Source: Parasulfitobacter algicola (GTDB taxonomy: Bacteria > Pseudomonadota > Alphaproteobacteria > Rhodobacterales > Rhodobacteraceae). From it: DNA of 64,000 bases. Below are positions 9,362 through 17,753 of the stretch, in pieces. Location: NCBI RefSeq assembly GCF_013315265.1, contig NZ_JABUFE010000014.1:1-64000 (forward strand), written 5' to 3'. Below the pieces are notes generated by a model. That model saw nothing but the letters and a program-made list of their open reading frames with translations, did not search any database and was not told the DNA's origin. Position numbers and translations under genes: made by a program. Each line of letters starts with the position of its first letter. The first letter of the stretch is position 1.

Positions 9362-10831
9362 TCATTCATCATCGGCCAGCCCATCGTCGTAATAATCATC
9401 GGTGTCAGGATAGATTACGGTTGGATCGGTAGCGTTGACCCACTTACGTTTCTTGAAAAACTCTGGACCGTCATCATAGTGATTCAACGAACCACCTTCG
9501 GCGTGTCCAAGGATTGCACGACGGATATCAGGGTTAGCACCTGCACGTCGCATCGCGTTCGAGAATGTTGACCTAAGCGAATACAACACCTTCTTCGGTT
9601 CAGAAATAGGTGGGTCCATAAAGTCACGTATCAGGCGTCTGAAGTTGTAGCGAACAGGTTCGACCTGATCAGTCTTCAATGTCCTGAACGTCTCCAACCC
9701 ACCACTGGCCATGAATGCAGGGAAGTCTGCAAGGGCAGGGTGCAGTGGAACGGTTCTATGTGACGATGGTGTCTTGGATTCACGTACTTTGATCCATTCG
9801 TCCGTAACGTCTTTTGACTCTAGCCTGACGACCTCTATGGGTCGCAGGCAACTGAATGCCATCACACGACAGACCATATGGATGGCAATACGCCGTTCAT
9901 CCCTAAGGCCACGTTTGGGTGAACCCCAATGCTCTTCCATGGCCTCCAGCAGCCGCTTCATTTCCAAGGGGGGATACGGAATACACTTTCTTTCATGTAC
10001 TGATCGCTTGTCCCTTTTCAGGACCACAGATGGCACTGGGTTGTTCTCAATCAGTTCTTCGTCGATTGCGTATTTAAACATGCCCCTAATGGGCGTGAAG
10101 ACAGACGATAAGGACGATGGCATCATGATCGCTGACTGCTGGTCCCTGAACCGTCTCAGCGACACTGACGTGACGTGTGAGATTGGTAAGTCACCCATGA
10201 AATCAGTCAGCTTCTTGATGTTGCCACGGTATTTGCGGCGAACGCCAGTTCTGCTCTCGTTTTCGTTGTAGTAACGTTCGGCGACAGCAGTGATGGTATT
10301 CGGGTCACCAGCGATTTCAGAAATACGGCGTTCTAACTTCGTCTTCACCATATCAAACTCTAGCCGCTTATCTGGATCGGTAGGGACAATTATGTGGGAA
10401 CTGAATGATGCTTCTAGAATTGCGCGGTATCGGGCTAACTGATCTTGTTTGTCAAACTCAGGGTTCTGATCGGCGGCTTTCAACCTAGCGACCGCAGCGT
10501 CTAATGGATCGAAGTCGTCGGGAAGAATCCTGGCTTCTTGTGCCATGATCATTCCAGCCACCTTGGGTGCCATGGATTTGGCTTCGGTTGCCTCCCTAAC
10601 GTTCGCGGCTGTATCAGGGTGGTCCAGTGACGCGATGAGTGCATCATCCTCTTCGGCCCATTCAGTTACCATTGCCACAGCCTTCTGGTAGCTCACATTT
10701 CCGCAGGGACGATTCCAGTATTCCTCACCCAATGTCTTTTGATGCTTCTTTGGAACACGACGACGATAGGCCCATGACCCATTGTTGTTCTTCAGGTGCT
10801 TGACGGACTTGGTGGCATATGGTGCCTTCAT
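9362..10831 (-). CDS. Tyrosine-type site-specific integrase
   Basis: A 489-residue phage/island integrase. The N-terminal part starts with a positively charged stretch (SWAYRRRVPKKHQK) of the arm-binding kind. The catalytic domain shows the first Arg in SCLRPIEVVRLE, a Lys in ESKTPSSHRTVPLH, the second Arg in YSLRSTF, then GH and the nucleophile Tyr in SLNHYDDG. The usual HxxR histidine is a tyrosine here, a variation common in related integrases. The gene starts 69 bases from the 3' end of tRNA-Tyr, the expected attachment site. It probably mobilised the island to its left. Confidence 0.9.
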   Translation of the reverse strand: MKAPYATKSVKHLKNNNGSWAYRRRVPKKHQKTLGEEYWNRPCGNVSYQKAVAMVTEWAEEDDALIASLDHPDTAANVREATEAKSMAPKVAGMIMAQEARILPDDFDPLDAAVARLKAADQNPEFDKQDQLARYRAILEASFSSHIIVPTDPDKRLEFDMVKTKLERRISEIAGDPNTITAVAERYYNENESRTGVRRKYRGNIKKLTDFMGDLPISHVTSVSLRRFRDQQSAIMMPSSLSSVFTPIRGMFKYAIDEELIENNPVPSVVLKRDKRSVHERKCIPYPPLEMKRLLEAMEEHWGSPKRGLRDERRIAIHMVCRVMAFSCLRPIEVVRLESKDVTDEWIKVRESKTPSSHRTVPLHPALADFPAFMASGGLETFRTLKTDQVEPVRYNFRRLIRDFMDPPISEPKKVLYSLRSTFSNAMRRAGANPDIRRAILGHAEGGSLNHYDDGPEFFKKRKWVNATDPTVIYPDTDDYYDDGLADDE

Positions 10832-10899
10832 GTGTCTAAAAATACGCCCCTTAGTAGAAGTATACTCAGTAAAAAAAGGATTTCAATGATTTGGTGAAG

Positions 10900-10983
10900 T
10901 GGTGGGCGACCCTGGAATCGAACCAGGCGTGCGTCTCCGCGAGGGAGTTACAGTCCCCTGCCACACCTTGCGGCCTGTCGCCC
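10900..10983 (-). tRNA. tRNA-Tyr (anticodon GTA)
   Basis: Read on the minus strand the 84 bases fold as a type II tRNA. The acceptor stem GGGCGAC pairs with GTCGCCC, the discriminator is A, and CCA is encoded. The anticodon loop CTGTAAC gives GTA for tyrosine. There is a long variable arm, and the T loop reads GGTTCGATTCC. A neighbouring integrase gene suggests that the 3' part doubles as an attachment site. Confidence 0.95.
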
Positions 10984-10995
10984 AAACTAGACGGC

Positions 10996-11024
10996 TGGAT
11001 AACGCCGTGCCCATATGCCGTCAA
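10996..11024 (-). promoter_or_regulatory. Promoter for tRNA-Tyr
   Basis: On the minus strand TTGACG (11024-11019) and TATCCA (11001-10996) are 17 bases apart, matching sigma-70 -35 and -10 boxes. The tRNA 5' end at 10983 would lie about 6 bases after the expected start of transcription. Confidence 0.6.
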
Positions 11025-11085
11025 CAGGAAAATCGCTTGAATTGTTTGATCCGGACAAGCAGGAAGGGGGCAAAGGGCAGGTGAT

Positions 11086-11871
11086 ATGAAAAAACCAAAA
11101 TGGGTCGTGCAAAAAGAACAAGCAAAACGCATAGCGGCATCGGAAACGGTTTGGTTATTCGGGCTGCACGCTGTTCGGGACGCGTTGCTTAATCCACGGC
11201 GTGAAAAACTGCGGTTGATCCTAACGCGGAATGCTATGGACCGGCTGGGCGATGCAGTGGCAACAGGTGGGATAGAACCTGAAATATCGGACCCGCGCAA
11301 ATTCGCAGCGCCCCTTGATCCACAATCTGTGCACCAAGGGGCTGCGCTGGAAGTTAAGCCACTGAACTGGGGATCGCTGGACGAATGCTGTCTTGGCGAA
11401 GGGCGTATGCCGCCCCGTGTTGTGCTGTTGGATCGCGTGACTGACCCTCATAATGTCGGGGCCATTCTAAGGTCAGCGGAAGTGTTTGGCGCGCAGGCGG
11501 TTATTGGAACCTTGCGCAATTCTGCACCGGAAACGGGCGCTTTGGCGAAAACGGCAAGTGGCGCGTTGGAGCGCCAACCCTATTTGCGGGTGCGCAATCT
11601 GGCGGATACAATGGTCAAGCTTCAGGATATGGGATTCATCGTTTTAGCCTTGGATGGTGAGGCTGACGAGACAATAGACGCAGCGATGGTCGGTATATTT
11701 GATAAGCCGATTGCACTGGTGTTGGGCGCCGAAGGACCGGGCTTGCGGGAGAAAACCAAAGAAATAGCGGATAAATTAGTAAAAATAGATGCATTTGGTG
11801 AATTTGGATCTTTGAACGTCTCAAATGCGGCGGCGGTATCCCTATATGCAAGTATAAGGAAGGATATTTGA
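11086..11871 (+). CDS. rlmB: 23S rRNA 2'-O-ribose methyltransferase RlmB (TrmH/SpoU family)
   Basis: A 261-residue SPOUT methyltransferase with an N-terminal substrate-binding domain (L30-like, about 20-95). The three SpoU motifs are intact: DRVTDPHNVGAILRSAEVFGA, VLGAEGPGLRE and GSLNVSNAAAVSLY. RlmB methylates the ribose of G2251 in the 23S rRNA peptidyl-transferase centre using SAM. The stop overlaps the next start by one base (TGATG). TrmH-family members for other sites share these motifs, so the exact target is a family-level assignment. Confidence 0.88.
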   Translation: MKKPKWVVQKEQAKRIAASETVWLFGLHAVRDALLNPRREKLRLILTRNAMDRLGDAVATGGIEPEISDPRKFAAPLDPQSVHQGAALEVKPLNWGSLDECCLGEGRMPPRVVLLDRVTDPHNVGAILRSAEVFGAQAVIGTLRNSAPETGALAKTASGALERQPYLRVRNLADTMVKLQDMGFIVLALDGEADETIDAAMVGIFDKPIALVLGAEGPGLREKTKEIADKLVKIDAFGEFGSLNVSNAAAVSLYASIRKDI

Positions 11872-12164
11872 TGCCCACAACCAAAGTTGCCAAATGTTGT
11901 TATTGCGGAACCAAGGCTGCCCTTGTTCTTTCAGGACGTCATCGTCACGAACTGGCCTGCTCGGCCTGTGGTGCACCGTTGCATGATTTGAAGATAATGC
12001 CCAAAAATCATGGCGGTAAGTCCACCAAGGCTTATGGCACTCCGCGGAACAGGAAATATACTGAACCAGCCGAGCGGCCGCAAAGAAGACGTCGCAAAAA
12101 GAAAGGCTTAGCCCACCGCTTCTTTGAAGAAGCCTTTGATTTGGTCGAAGATATTTTCGATTAA
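11871..12164 (+). CDS. Small zinc-ribbon protein, Rhodobacterales conserved
   Basis: A 97-residue protein with two Cys pairs (CCYCGTK and CSACGA) separated by about 20 residues, forming a zinc ribbon. A basic middle (RPQRRRRKKKG) and an acidic amphipathic C-terminus (FFEEAFDLVEDIFD) follow. It is coupled to rlmB by a TGATG overlap. Proteins of this shape are familiar in Rhodobacteraceae near metK and trmB. No biochemical role is known to me. The basic stretch hints at RNA or DNA contact, but that is inference. Confidence 0.8.
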   Translation: MPTTKVAKCCYCGTKAALVLSGRHRHELACSACGAPLHDLKIMPKNHGGKSTKAYGTPRNRKYTEPAERPQRRRRKKKGLAHRFFEEAFDLVEDIFD

Positions 12165-12304
12165 CGGCGTACGGCGCGTTAACATCTTGTTCACAGGTAT
12201 ATTACATTCTCTTTAACTATAGAACGACATGCCTATGTTCTTTTAATAGAAACACAAGTTCGGAACCCTTGTGTTTTACTTTACTGTCCCTCGTTCCGTG
12301 ACTT
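12165..12304 (+). ncRNA. Possible short transcript with internal hairpin
   Basis: No protein gene lies between 12164 and 12379. A weak promoter-like pair (TTCACA at 12190-12195, TAACTA at 12214-12219, spacing 18) is followed by a hairpin, ACACAAG at 12252-12258 pairing with CTTGTGT at 12268-12274, and then by the strong terminator at 12305-12332. Together they would give an untranslated RNA of about 110 bases. The alternative is a leftover leader of a lost gene such as metK. Expression is not demonstrated. Confidence 0.25.
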
Positions 12305-12332
12305 GCGCCCGAGCTTTCTCGGGCGCTTTTTT
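12305..12332 (+). terminator. Rho-independent terminator
   Basis: A perfect 9-bp GC-rich stem (GCGCCCGAG with CTCGGGCGC), loop CTTT, followed by six T residues. It lies upstream of trmB, so it ends whatever transcript enters from the left rather than trmB itself. Confidence 0.9.
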
Positions 12333-12378
12333 CCATTATGTTGCAGTTGTCTTTTGAAACCGCTAGGACAGCAGCGCA

Positions 12379-13092
12379 ATGACCCAAGGCAATCATTCAT
12401 CCGGCGCACCTTGGCGCAATTTTTATGGCCGTTTCAAGGGTAAGGGCTTGCGCGATCAGCAGCAAGATATGCTGGATGATGATCTGGCGGCGCTGTCACC
12501 GGGTCTGATTGATTGGGATGAAAATCCAGATCGTATCAATCTTGATTTGAAAACCATATTCGGGACTACTGATGTTTGGCTGGAAATCGGTTTTGGCGGT
12601 GGCGAACATCTGGTGCATCAGGCTGCGCAAAATCCGAACAAAGGGTTAATAGGTTGCGAGCCTTATATCAACGGCGTCGCAATGTTGCTGGGCAAGGTGC
12701 GCAAAGCTGAAATCAGTAATTTGCGTATTTATCCAGGCGATGTGCGTCATTTATTTGACGTCTTGCCCGATGCAAGCATTGCCAAGGCTTTTTTACTGTA
12801 CCCCGACCCTTGGCCTAAGAAACGTCATCATCGGCGCCGCTTTGTAACGCCCGATTATCTTGCGCCGTTGTCGCGGGTGGTGAAAAAAGGGGGTGCTTTG
12901 CGCGTTGCCACAGATATTCCGGATTATGTGCGACAAACGCTGGAACAGGTGCCGCGGCACGGATTTGAATGGCAGGCAGAAAAACCGTCAGATTGGCGCA
13001 TTGCCTGGCATGATTGGGTTTCAACACGTTACGAACAGAAGGCGCTTCGCGAGGGCAGGACACCCCATTACCTGACTTTTATCCGGTGCTAA
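12379..13092 (+). CDS. trmB: tRNA (guanine-N7)-methyltransferase TrmB
   Basis: A 237-residue class I SAM methyltransferase that makes m7G46 in the tRNA variable loop. The SAM-binding segment WLEIGFGGGEHLVHQA, the catalytic region LLYPDPWPKKRHHRRRF and the C-terminal tRNA-contact motif STRYEQKALREGR are all typical. Length matches the family. It stands alone after the terminator at 12305-12332 and is convergent with the following dehydrogenase gene. Confidence 0.95.
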   Translation: MTQGNHSSGAPWRNFYGRFKGKGLRDQQQDMLDDDLAALSPGLIDWDENPDRINLDLKTIFGTTDVWLEIGFGGGEHLVHQAAQNPNKGLIGCEPYINGVAMLLGKVRKAEISNLRIYPGDVRHLFDVLPDASIAKAFLLYPDPWPKKRHHRRRFVTPDYLAPLSRVVKKGGALRVATDIPDYVRQTLEQVPRHGFEWQAEKPSDWRIAWHDWVSTRYEQKALREGRTPHYLTFIRC

Positions 13093-13096
13093 GCTA

Positions 13097-14083
13097 TCAA
13101 AGCATCGCAGGAACGACTTGATCCGGCGGCCTGTGACCATCTTCGAACGTCTTAATATTTATGATGACTTTTTCGCCCATCTCAACGCGGCCCTCATAGG
13201 TGGCTGACCCCATATGAGGCAGAAGAACGACGTTATTAAGCTGACGCAAACGCGGGTTAATGTCCGGCCCGCGTTCAAAAACATCTAAACCCGCACCTGC
13301 AATATCACCGCTGCGCAAAAGTCGTGTCAGAGCATTTTCATCGACAACTTCGCCGCGCGATGTATTCACGATAACGGCGGTGGGTTTCATCAACTTCAAT
13401 CGGCGCGCGTTCATCAGATGAAATGTTGACGGGGTGTGGGGGCAATTTACTGAAATGATATCCATACGGCTGACCATCTGGTCCAGACTGTCCCAATATG
13501 TCGCGCCAAGATCGTCTTCGATTTCGGGCCGCAACTTTTGCCGGTTGTGATAATGGACCTGCATGCCAAATGCTTTTGCCCGCCGCGCGACGGCTTGGCC
13601 GATCCGCCCCATACCCAGAATTCCCAAGCGCCGGCCGCCAGCGCGTGCACCCAGAAGCGCGTTTGGGGCCCAACCGGACCATTCGCCCGACTGCATCAAG
13701 GCCAATCCTTCTGGAATGCGGCGCGTGACTGCCAGAATAAGGGCCATGGTCATATCGGCAGTATCGTCGGTGACGACATCGGATGTATTCGACACCAAAA
13801 TACCGCGTTGTCGCGCAGTTTGAATATCGACGTGATCAATGCCCGCCCCATAATTTGCGATCAGCTTCAGCCGATCACTGGCTTGCCCAATCATACCGGC
13901 ATCAATATTATCAGTTACAGTGGGCACCAAAACATCTGCCCGCTGCATTGCCAGGACGATTTCATCTCTGGTCATCGGCGTGTCTGCGCTGCGCAATTCT
14001 GTGTCAAAAAGTTCAGACATCCTTTTTTCAACAGCTTCCGGCAACTGTCGCGTCACGACAACACTTAGGCGTTGTGCTGGCAT
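13097..14083 (-). CDS. D-2-hydroxyacid dehydrogenase (glyoxylate/hydroxypyruvate reductase type)
   Basis: A cytoplasmic NAD(P)-dependent oxidoreductase of about 328 residues. It has the Rossmann motif LGILGMGRIGQAVARRA, the catalytic Arg region NTSRGEVVDENAL, a Glu in DVFERGPDINP and the catalytic His in LLPHMGSATYE. The family reduces glyoxylate or hydroxypyruvate, or oxidises D-2-hydroxyacids. The ATG at 14083 is chosen because GGGGA lies about 10 bases upstream and related proteins start MPAQRLSVV; an upstream ATG at 14119 would add 12 residues. Substrate cannot be fixed from sequence. Confidence 0.88.
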   Translation of the reverse strand: MPAQRLSVVVTRQLPEAVEKRMSELFDTELRSADTPMTRDEIVLAMQRADVLVPTVTDNIDAGMIGQASDRLKLIANYGAGIDHVDIQTARQRGILVSNTSDVVTDDTADMTMALILAVTRRIPEGLALMQSGEWSGWAPNALLGARAGGRRLGILGMGRIGQAVARRAKAFGMQVHYHNRQKLRPEIEDDLGATYWDSLDQMVSRMDIISVNCPHTPSTFHLMNARRLKLMKPTAVIVNTSRGEVVDENALTRLLRSGDIAGAGLDVFERGPDINPRLRQLNNVVLLPHMGSATYEGRVEMGEKVIINIKTFEDGHRPPDQVVPAML

Positions 14084-14157
14084 ATTGGCTTCCCCATCTT
14101 TTCTAAATAGCAATTTCATGACAAGTTAGCACTTAGAACGAAGGGCACCAGAACCTT

Positions 14158-14676
14158 TTGCAAAATACGGGCATAAGACAGTTGAGATGTAAGCAGTCTT
14201 TTTTGGTCATCATTTTTGTTATGCTTTTGCACGGGGTTGCATTTGCAGAACGTGGTCCTGTGACAAACCTACCATTACCGCGGTATGTTTCATTGAAAGC
14301 ATCTGAAGGCAATGTCAGGCGGGGGCCGTCTTTGACACATCGTATCGACTGGGTTTTCAAAAGGCGGGACATGCCGCTTTTGATCACCGCAGAACACGGT
14401 CATTGGCGCCGGGTTGAGGATCGCGATGGTGCGGGGGGATGGGTGCACTACACTCTGCTGTCTGGCAATCGGACCGTTATTGTCGAAAAAGATATGCTTG
14501 ACCTGCGTGCGAAACCCAATGAAACGGCCCCTGTTGTTGCAAATCTTGAATTGGGTGTGATTGCAAACCTTGTAAAGTGTAACGAAACTTGGTGCCGGCT
14601 GAGCGCAGACGGATATAAAGGATGGGTCAGTAGGGAAGACCTTTGGGGCATCGCAAACGGTGAAAACGGCAACTAG
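14158..14676 (+). CDS. Exported SH3-domain protein
   Basis: Up to 172 residues with an N-terminal signal segment (FLVIIFVMLLHGVAFA) followed by two bacterial SH3 repeats: one at about 45-100 (NVRRGPSLTHRIDWVF) and one at about 110-165 (LDLRAKPNETAPVV, CNETWCRLSADGYKGWV). Such proteins sit in the periplasm and often bind peptidoglycan. The start is uncertain: the longest frame uses TTG at 14158, with TTG at 14182 or ATG at 14221 as alternatives. Similar proteins are often found beside 2-hydroxyacid dehydrogenases in Rhodobacterales. The molecular partner is unknown. Confidence 0.75.
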   Translation: MQNTGIRQLRCKQSFLVIIFVMLLHGVAFAERGPVTNLPLPRYVSLKASEGNVRRGPSLTHRIDWVFKRRDMPLLITAEHGHWRRVEDRDGAGGWVHYTLLSGNRTVIVEKDMLDLRAKPNETAPVVANLELGVIANLVKCNETWCRLSADGYKGWVSREDLWGIANGENGN

Positions 14677-14691
14677 GTTCTGCCTTGTTGA

Positions 14692-15486
14692 TCAAAAACC
14701 TTGTAGTAATGTCAAAGCGATTGAAGCAGGTGAGGTTGCATTGATGGATGCATTAATTTCTGACCTGACTAGAAATTGCCGGATAAGGTCGTTTTGTGTT
14801 TCGTTATTTGCAAAGTCAGATATGTCACTTGTGCCAAATCTTTGCTGACTTTTGTCTTTAAAAACCTCAAGCTGTCTGTCTAAGTCGAGCTGTGAAAAAG
14901 ACGATGGCAAACCTAATGCTGTTTCAAAAACAGTTCTAAGAGGCGGGCTGCCCATAATTGAAAACCATTTGCTGTCATTTGATCGATCCGCCTGCGCAAT
15001 TTGCTTAATTTCGCCTTCCGCATTCAAGGCAAGACGCATGTCTTCGTTTTGATCACCAATGGCTATTTCAAACTGCTTCTTTTCATAAAGTGCCACAGTT
15101 GTATCAGCAAAATCCGGTCTTTCAGTATTTGGACCAGCTAGATTTGCAAATCCAAAAGCATCTGAAAAGGCAGCATATCTTTTGTCAGCAAGCCTGTTTG
15201 CAAGTGCTGTATCTGACGTTGTTCCGTCTTCAAGCACCTTTTTGATGAAATAGGTGTTATTTATATCGTCGTCCAACCCAAAGGCGCCCAAAGCGACCTC
15301 TAAAAGGCGGCGATCTGCGACCAGATCATCTGCAGTTTTAACATCAGCGATTTTTTCAGCGAAATAGTCGGTTTTTCTGGATATTTCTGCCGAGTTTTCA
15401 AAGTTTTCACGTTGGCTGTCCATGGTTCTTTCCAGGAACAGCCAGCCTGTATAGCCGGTTGTCGGGACAATCGGCGTAAAACTCAT
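14692..15486 (-). CDS. DUF1217 flagellar-cluster protein
   Basis: A 264-residue soluble protein of the DUF1217 family, found in flagellar gene clusters of Rhizobiales and Rhodobacterales. It starts MSFTPIVPTTGYTGW and contains repeated tetra-helical segments with F(I/L)KKVLE and RFG type signatures. The start at 15486 is chosen because its ATG overlaps the flbT stop as ATGA; an upstream TTG at 15495 is less likely. The family is needed for flagellar function in some species, but its exact role is not settled. Confidence 0.82.
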   Translation of the reverse strand: MSFTPIVPTTGYTGWLFLERTMDSQRENFENSAEISRKTDYFAEKIADVKTADDLVADRRLLEVALGAFGLDDDINNTYFIKKVLEDGTTSDTALANRLADKRYAAFSDAFGFANLAGPNTERPDFADTTVALYEKKQFEIAIGDQNEDMRLALNAEGEIKQIAQADRSNDSKWFSIMGSPPLRTVFETALGLPSSFSQLDLDRQLEVFKDKSQQRFGTSDISDFANNETQNDLIRQFLVRSEINASINATSPASIALTLLQGF

Positions 15487-15887
15487 GATTGGCAAACCGC
15501 AAATAGACGGTCTTCACGTGGTAACAGCCCGCGTAGTGATTTTAAGCATTGGTAATACTGCTCTGACAAAACAGCTTGTGTTGCAGCATCTAACTTTTTG
15601 CCGCTATCATAATCTGTCAGAACCTGGCTCAATTGCTCAATACCGTTCAAAAGCTGTCCGCGCGCGTCGCTTGGATCTGCATCGCCTGACAAGATCAGTT
15701 GGGCAATATAACACACACGGCGAACCGGGGTTTTTGCGTCTTCGGGATGGATTGCGTCACGCAAACGCAGAATATTCGCATTTGGGGTCACGACCGAAAG
15801 TTTGCTGCGTCGGTCACCGTTTTCGATGACAGCACCATTGATCAAAACTCTCTCGTTAGGGCCCAGTTTTAGTACAAGACCACTCAT
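15483..15887 (-). CDS. flbT: Flagellin mRNA regulator FlbT
   Basis: A 134-residue protein matching FlbT (VLKLGPNERVLINGAVIENGDRRSKL at the start, then the conserved helix YYQCLKSLRGLLPRE). In Caulobacter FlbT acts after transcription on the 5' untranslated region of flagellin mRNA. Here it lies two genes downstream of the flagellin gene, linked by ATGA overlaps to flaF (15884-15887) and to the DUF1217 gene. The flagellin leader contains four hairpins that could be its target. Confidence 0.9.
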   Translation of the reverse strand: MSGLVLKLGPNERVLINGAVIENGDRRSKLSVVTPNANILRLRDAIHPEDAKTPVRRVCYIAQLILSGDADPSDARGQLLNGIEQLSQVLTDYDSGKKLDAATQAVLSEQYYQCLKSLRGLLPREDRLFAVCQS

Positions 15888-16261
15888 TGTGCTCTCTCTT
15901 TCTGACGCAATCCGCGCATGACTGATGCATTGATATCGATAAGGGCATCTACGCTGGCTTCACCGTTCAATACCTTGCGGCTGTGAAGTTGGGTAAATTC
16001 AGCCAAATAAAAGATATTGGCGCGTAACTCTTTCGGAAGTGCATTATCATTACCCGCAACGTCACTGGCCAAAAGCGTCCATAGCCGTCTGTTATCATGA
16101 ATGGCCTGGGCAAGAGGTTTGATAGTACCTGTATTCGATGCCGCAGCTGATTTCAGCTGCCGGGTCACTTTTGCAAATGCATCATATTCAGTGCTGCGGT
16201 CCGTACGAATTGGCGTAGAAACTGACGAATAAGCAAATTGGGCCTGTTGAAGAGCGTTCAC
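15884..16261 (-). CDS. flaF: Flagellin regulator FlaF
   Basis: A 125-residue alpha-helical protein of the FlaF family (N-terminal NALQQAQFAYSSV, then LWTLLASDVAGNDNALP and FYLAEFTQLHSRKVL). FlaF promotes flagellin translation and secretion and works opposite to FlbT in alphaproteobacteria. It is the first gene after flagellin on the same strand and overlaps flbT by 4 bases. Confidence 0.9.
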   Translation of the reverse strand: MNALQQAQFAYSSVSTPIRTDRSTEYDAFAKVTRQLKSAAASNTGTIKPLAQAIHDNRRLWTLLASDVAGNDNALPKELRANIFYLAEFTQLHSRKVLNGEASVDALIDINASVMRGLRQKERAQ

Positions 16262-16307
16262 GATGCATCCTTCCGATGGATAAACTGCTGAGAATTATTT
16301 TATATGG

Positions 16308-16332
16308 CCGGGGCGCTAAGACCGCGCCCCGG
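16308..16332 (-). promoter_or_regulatory. Strong hairpin between flagellin and flaF
   Basis: CCGGGGCGC at 16308-16316 pairs perfectly with GCGCCCCGG at 16324-16332 across a 7-base loop. The flanks carry no T-run in the direction of transcription, so it is more likely a partial terminator or a stabiliser of the abundant flagellin mRNA than a full stop. Confidence 0.5.
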
Positions 16333-16345
16333 GACCGTGTTATTA

Positions 16346-17596
16346 TTACCGGAAGAGTGAAAGGATCGACTGAGGTGCCTGGTTTGCAATCGAAAGCGAC
16401 TGTACGCCAAGCTGCTGTTGTACCTGCAATGCCTGTAGTCTAGCAGATGCTTCTTCCATGTCCGCATCAACAAGAGAGCCGATACCTGATTTCAGGCTGT
16501 CGGTCAGCGTGCTGACAAAGCTGGCCTGAGTTTCAATACGGCTTTGAACCGAACCAAAAGAGGCAGCAGCATCGATTGAACGATCAATCATTGATTCCAG
16601 TGACGCCAAAGCAGCTGCAGCACCTTCATCAGTTGTGACATCGATATCGTTCAGATCACCCAATCCGCCTGCTGATACACCGGCTGTACCGCCAGTTGCA
16701 GATTCAGCGTTCAGGCTGACTGTGCCAGCACCATTGTTGGTCAGCGTGATTTCATCACCATCCCGCGTGACCGAATAGTTGGATTCGCCCGTTACGGAAA
16801 AGAAGTTTGCGATCTGGTTTGTCAGCTCGGCTGCAACGGATGCAGCACTATCGTCAGCGTTCGCGACATACTCAAATGATCTTTCACCAAGCGTGTCATT
16901 ACCACCAGCGGCTGTATCATTCAAAGTGATGCGATAGCTATTTCCGTCAGCCACGCTTTCAATGGCAACAACCTGGGTACCTGCCGCAGCAACAGTTGCG
17001 GCTGTACCAGCGTTTCCGCCGCCATTACTGATGATTGTCGTATCCGTGACAGCAGTGCCGCCAAAAGTAGCCGCAGTGCCGCCTGTGCTTGTCAGCGACA
17101 GGTTCTGACGCTCAACTGTGATTGTGGATGCTGTTGGTGCGTTTGAACCGCTGCGGTCAAGCGACGACAGAATTTCCACATCATCGCCAGATGTCAAAAG
17201 GTTCAGACCATTAAACTGAGCAGCACCTGCAATGGATTCGATCTGTGCAGTATATGCTTCAATTTCAGTTTGCAGTTTGGTTCTGTCAACGTTCTGGCCC
17301 TGAGACGCAACAATCTGCGTTTTCATGTCTGTCAGAAGGTCAGTGATCTGCTCAGACGCTTCACGTGCAACGCTTACGGTTGATTCACCCAGTGAAAGAC
17401 TTTCAGAAATCGCCTGAAACCCTTTGACGTCTGATTCCATAACCTTTGAAATCGCCCAGACAGCTGCGTTGTCTTTTGCAGACGCCACTTCTTTACCTGT
17501 TGAAATGATCGCTTGTGTTTTGGACAGGTCGTTGTTGATTGATTTCAGAGTTTGAAGCGCAGTCATTGCGCCGTTGTTTGTCAGAATGCTGGACAT
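16346..17596 (-). CDS. fliC: Flagellin
   Basis: A 416-residue flagellin. The N-terminal D0/D1 helix region (SSILTNNGAMTALQTLKSIN) and the C-terminal helices (ARLQALQVQQQLGVQSLSIANQ ending SILSLFR) are conserved. A variable Gly/Ala/Thr-rich centre of about 200 residues is the exposed D2/D3 part. It is exported by the flagellar type III system and forms the filament. The ATG at 17596 is chosen over the longer frame (17647) because flagellins begin MSSI and AAGGGT lies just upstream. The leader is highly structured. Confidence 0.95.
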   Translation of the reverse strand: MSSILTNNGAMTALQTLKSINNDLSKTQAIISTGKEVASAKDNAAVWAISKVMESDVKGFQAISESLSLGESTVSVAREASEQITDLLTDMKTQIVASQGQNVDRTKLQTEIEAYTAQIESIAGAAQFNGLNLLTSGDDVEILSSLDRSGSNAPTASTITVERQNLSLTSTGGTAATFGGTAVTDTTIISNGGGNAGTAATVAAAGTQVVAIESVADGNSYRITLNDTAAGGNDTLGERSFEYVANADDSAASVAAELTNQIANFFSVTGESNYSVTRDGDEITLTNNGAGTVSLNAESATGGTAGVSAGGLGDLNDIDVTTDEGAAAALASLESMIDRSIDAAASFGSVQSRIETQASFVSTLTDSLKSGIGSLVDADMEEASARLQALQVQQQLGVQSLSIANQAPQSILSLFR

Positions 17597-17617
17597 AATT
17601 ATGACCCTTAATTTAGT

Positions 17618-17702
17618 GGCGCTTTGCGCCGGATTGATGATCCGCAATTGCGGGGTTCGATGTCATTCTGACAAATGCACATGCCTGTTTTCGTGGCATG
17701 TG
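17618..17702 (-). promoter_or_regulatory. Structured 5' leader of flagellin mRNA
   Basis: Four consecutive perfect hairpins lie just upstream of the flagellin ribosome site: 17678-17702 (8-bp stem CACATGCC/GGCATGTG), 17661-17673 (TGTCA/TGACA), 17642-17653 (palindrome CCGCAATTGCGG) and 17618-17630 (GGCGC/GCGCC). FlbT is known from Caulobacter to act on flagellin mRNA leaders, so this is the natural target. A TAAAG box at about 17738-17734 with a GC-rich -10 may be a weak sigma-28 promoter. Confidence 0.5.
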
Positions 17703-17753
17703 ACCTTCTGGATATGTCGTCACCTTGCGCTAAAAATGACTAAGGCTTTACTA

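Noticed and set aside
9362-10831. Inactive integrase because the HxxR histidine is tyrosine
   Set aside because: The same replacement occurs in functional integrases of this branch, and all other catalytic residues are intact.
12165-12304. Possible SAM/SAH riboswitch in the empty region before trmB
   Set aside because: The short hairpin at 12252-12274 lacks the conserved core of any SAM class I know, and the terminator separates it from trmB.
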